From assembly GCA_031282785.1 (NCBI GenBank), contig JAITDB010000026.1, positions 1 through 8,077 on the forward strand: a stretch of DNA of 8,077 bases, written 5' to 3'. The notes under the pieces are model-generated. The model did no database searches. It was not told the origin of the DNA and was given only the letters and a program-made list of their open reading frames with translations. How positions within the stretch are numbered: position 1 is the first letter of the stretch; every line of letters starts with the position of its first letter. Below are positions 6,326 to 8,077 of the stretch, piece after piece. The translations under genes and the position numbers were made by a program. This DNA comes from Holosporaceae bacterium (GTDB lineage Bacteria; Pseudomonadota; Alphaproteobacteria; UBA3830).

Positions 6326-7120
6326 CTAGGAAACTTGTTTAAAAGCAGACGACTCTTTTTCTGCCTTCGCCGTCTTAGCATATTTGTAAGCACCGTAGGG
6401 AATGACAGCTATGTACAGAGAAACCAGCACTGTCAGCGTAAGCCATAGCCCGGTTATGAGGCAGATTATCACCAAACTTATGCCCAACAGTTCCAAAGAT
6501 GCAAAGCCGTTTTTTATCTCTATCATCTTGGAGGAAATACTTTTTATTGTGCTTACCATGAGTACTCCGGAAAGAAAAAGACCAAAAAAAACATTTTTTT
6601 CATTCAAAAAATATGCGCTGCCAGTAGAAAAATGCAAAATAAACGGAAAAAGCGCGATAATTGCGCCGGCAGGAGCTGGTATTCCAGTGAAATATTTTTT
6701 TTGCCATTCAGGTTGAGGCTCGTTCAAAATCTGTGTAGCATTGAATCTCGCGAGTCTAAGTGCGCAGCAGACCGTGAAAAACATGCAGATTCCCCAGCCG
6801 ATATTTCCCAGAGCATGCGCGGATCGAAAAAACAGCAGCAGAGACGGCGTTACACCGAAGCAAACCAAATCCGACAGCGAATCCAATTCTGCTCCAAATT
6901 GAGAGGATTGTCCAAGCATTCTAGCCACTCTTCCATCGAAGGAATCCAGCAGCGCAGATATCAAAACGCACATTACAGCCATTTCCCACTTGTGAGACAA
7001 AGCGAATCTGATAGACGTCATGCCAAAACAAAATGCGGCAATCGTTATGACTGTAGGAAAAATTCGGGTAAACGGTACCCTTTTTTTCGGCTGAATGTTT
7101 TCCGTTTCAAGTATATCCAT
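6326..7120 (-). CDS. pssA: CDP-diacylglycerol-serine O-phosphatidyltransferase
   Basis: The 264-aa product transfers serine to CDP-diacylglycerol, giving phosphatidylserine and CMP at the inner membrane. It has the complete CDP-alcohol phosphatidyltransferase signature DG-x2-AR-x8-G-x3-D-x3-D: Asp62-Gly63, Ala66-Arg67, Gly76, Asp80 and Asp84. These aspartates bind the metal ions and CDP. Further type-II PssA marks are RLARFNA (122-128) and FTGIPAPAGA (144-153). About seven hydrophobic segments follow one another, with a lysine-rich C-terminal tail. Length is normal. The start has a good Shine-Dalgarno (GGAGAG on the minus strand, 7127-7132). It lies 36 bp after psd, whose enzyme uses its product, and its stop is 2 nt from the start of the solute-binding protein gene. 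The membrane-integral type is unrelated to the E. coli PssA (phospholipase D fold). Confidence 0.96.
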   Translation of the reverse strand: MDILETENIQPKKRVPFTRIFPTVITIAAFCFGMTSIRFALSHKWEMAVMCVLISALLDSFDGRVARMLGQSSQFGAELDSLSDLVCFGVTPSLLLFFRSAHALGNIGWGICMFFTVCCALRLARFNATQILNEPQPEWQKKYFTGIPAPAGAIIALFPFILHFSTGSAYFLNEKNVFFGLFLSGVLMVSTIKSISSKMIEIKNGFASLELLGISLVIICLITGLWLTLTVLVSLYIAVIPYGAYKYAKTAKAEKESSAFKQVS

Positions 7121-7156
7121 AACTTTCTCTCCATGTGTACTACAACAACAAATTCT

Positions 7157-7810
7157 TTAATTTTTGGTTTTTAGCTGAGCGAGTATTGTTTCGCCTGCCA
7201 CCATCACCTGCCCTTCTTCCACGAGCACCTCCGCCGTCTTCGGAAAATATACATCGACGCGACTGCCGAATCTTATGATGCCAACGCGATCTCCCATTTC
7301 CAGTTCTTGACCTTCGCGGACATCGCAGCGGATCCTTCTCGCCAACAGACCGGCTATCTGCACAAATACAACAGTGATGCCGTCAGCGGTTTTCATGTAG
7401 GTCGCTTGGCGCTCATTGTATTCGCTCGCCTTATCCAGAGTAACGTTGAAAAATTTTCCCGGCGTATAGATGATTTTTTCCACAATACCAGATACTGGAG
7501 TCCTGTTAATATGAACATCAAAAATACTCATGAAAATACTAACTTTTTTCCAGCTACCTTCCAATTCCAGCTCAGATGAAACGTCACCTTCGGAAATTTT
7601 TATCGCTATGCCGTCGGCAGGACTAATGACAACATCCTTTTTTAGAGGATGCACTCGCTCCGGATCTCTGAAAAATAATAAACAACAGACCGTTGCTATA
7701 AATCCGCCCCACCCGAGATTAGGACTTATATGTCCCAATAAAATAGCTGCAACAGCAAAAATAGCTGCAAACTTCCAAGCTTCGCGATCAAATGGTAACC
7801 GAATATTCAT
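7157..7810 (-). CDS. psd: Phosphatidylserine decarboxylase proenzyme
   Basis: The 217-aa product decarboxylates phosphatidylserine to phosphatidylethanolamine at the inner membrane. It is the short (PSD-A type) form: a hydrophobic N-terminal segment (about 14-47), FFRDPER (46-52), SPADG with Asp66, IFDVHINR with His100, and RFGSRVDVYFP with the self-cleavage site Gly182-Ser183. Cleavage there makes a beta chain and a ~35-residue alpha chain whose Ser183 becomes the pyruvoyl cofactor. All three processing residues (Asp, His, Ser) are present, so the enzyme should mature normally. The frame is open to an ATG at 7870, but MNIRLPFDRE at 7810 has AGGAG 7 nt upstream, matches the family N-terminus, and lies after the predicted transcription start near 7835. 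It is first in the operon with pssA. The name archaetidylserine decarboxylase is sometimes given to this subgroup, but a bacterial host favours phosphatidylserine. Confidence 0.96.
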   Translation of the reverse strand: MNIRLPFDREAWKFAAIFAVAAILLGHISPNLGWGGFIATVCCLLFFRDPERVHPLKKDVVISPADGIAIKISEGDVSSELELEGSWKKVSIFMSIFDVHINRTPVSGIVEKIIYTPGKFFNVTLDKASEYNERQATYMKTADGITVVFVQIAGLLARRIRCDVREGQELEMGDRVGIIRFGSRVDVYFPKTAEVLVEEGQVMVAGETILAQLKTKN

Positions 7811-7813
7811 TAT

Positions 7814-7819
7814 TACTCC
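7814..7819 (-). promoter_or_regulatory. Shine-Dalgarno of psd that decides its start
   Basis: AGGAGT on the minus strand stands just before ATAATG. The spacing is near optimal for the ATG at 7810, while no such motif precedes the upstream in-frame ATG at 7870. Confidence 0.7.
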
Positions 7820-7841
7820 TAAGTCTAATATTCCGAGACAG

Positions 7842-7870
7842 ATTATATTGTTTTTCTCAACATAATTCAA
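7842..7870 (-). promoter_or_regulatory. Promoter of the psd-pssA operon
   Basis: On the minus strand TTGAAT (-35, 7865-7870), a 17-bp spacer and a perfect TATAAT (-10, 7842-7847) form a strong sigma-70-type promoter. The start should fall near 7835, leaving a leader of ~25 nt with the psd ribosome binding site. This also rules out the longer psd start at 7870. Confidence 0.75.
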
Positions 7871-7932
7871 ACTTAAAGCAGAGAAACAATCAAGTGCTAA
7901 TATTTGAACTAAAAAACAGCTATATCTCCTCC

Positions 7933-7950
7933 GATAGATGCAAAACTATC
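7933..7950. repeat. Short inverted repeat upstream of the psd operon
   Basis: GATAG and CTATC are separated by 8 nt. The stem is only 5 bp, lies between the psd promoter and the right-hand ORF, and is flanked on its left by CTCCTCC (7926-7932). It could be an operator-like site or part of an insertion-sequence end. Chance is also possible. The whole 7871-8023 stretch is AT-rich and otherwise shows no gene. Confidence 0.2.
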
Positions 7951-8023
7951 AACAAAAAGCAAAAAAATTAGGTTCAAGAGTAGATTAGATTGATTTTCTA
8001 GCCCAATAAGGTAGGATATATCA

Positions 8024-8077
8024 ATGAAAAATAGATACATAAAAAATACCCATATTTCTGAATCCCAATTTAGGAAA
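8024..8077 (+). CDS. 5' end of an ORF, possibly an IS transposase (runs off window)
   Basis: An ATG with AGGA 7 nt upstream (8013-8016) opens 18 codons that stay open to the window edge: MKNRYIKNTHISESQFRK. The pattern (MKN-x-Y...HISE-x-FR) recalls the N-terminus of transposases common in alphaproteobacterial endosymbiont genomes, perhaps IS1595-like, in which a helix-turn-helix follows. This is recognition of a very short stretch, so the product call is weak, while the reading frame and ribosome binding site look genuine. I could not identify a terminal inverted repeat upstream. Confidence 0.4.
   Translation, partial: MKNRYIKNTHISESQFRK

Noticed and set aside
6632..7174. Plus-strand open frame of 180 codons
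   Set aside because: It is the antisense shadow of pssA; composition is arginine/serine-rich with no recognisable motif.
7811..7870. Longer psd start at 7870
   Set aside because: It lies within or before the predicted promoter and lacks a ribosome binding site; 7810 has AGGAG and the family N-terminus.
7926..7932. GGAGGAG on the minus strand as a Shine-Dalgarno
   Set aside because: No start codon follows at a usable distance, and it lies upstream of the psd promoter.

Overview
The window comes from a low-GC alphaproteobacterium, probably a host-associated one. The 5' part of the 16S rRNA gene has the alphaproteobacterial pattern (shortened 440-500 region, GTGAAATTCGTAGATAT motif). The trcR (DUF1013), Tim44/TimA-like and trimeric dcd genes are alphaproteobacterial in type. 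Frequent A/T homopolymers, a broken tldD and a likely insertion-sequence ORF at the right edge would fit an endosymbiont-type genome, perhaps Holosporales or Rickettsiales-like. The order is inferred and not proven by this sequence alone.

Layout. Positions 1-767 hold the 5' part of a 16S rRNA gene on the minus strand; its 3' end lies outside the window. Positions 768-1193 are non-coding. They carry the rRNA leader (two hairpins and a boxA-like element), a convincing rRNA promoter with an AT-rich upstream region, and a weaker divergent promoter for the plus-strand genes. Positions 1194-4883 form a tightly spaced plus-strand cluster: trcR, tldD (frameshifted near its 3' end), dcd, a Tim44-domain membrane protein, and trmL. 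Positions 4895-7810 form a minus-strand operon transcribed towards it: psd, pssA, a PotD/PotF-type solute-binding protein and a small putative lipoprotein. The two operons converge on one bidirectional hairpin terminator that lies inside the last codons of both terminal genes. Positions 7871-8023 are AT-rich and non-coding. At 8024 an ORF starts and runs off the window; it resembles the N-terminus of an IS transposase.

How the genes work together. psd and pssA are the two consecutive steps from CDP-diacylglycerol to phosphatidylethanolamine and share a strong promoter. The solute-binding protein and lipoprotein are translationally coupled behind them, with no transporter permease or ATPase genes in view. 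The plus-strand cluster mixes unrelated housekeeping roles: cell-cycle transcription, TldD/TldE proteolysis, dCTP deamination, membrane-protein handling and tRNA wobble methylation.

The points most worth a second look are the tldD frameshift, which separates the HExxxH motif from the C-terminal cysteine zinc ligand, and the solute-binding protein, which seems to have lost the tryptophans of the polyamine pocket. I did not find a clearly new multi-gene system.
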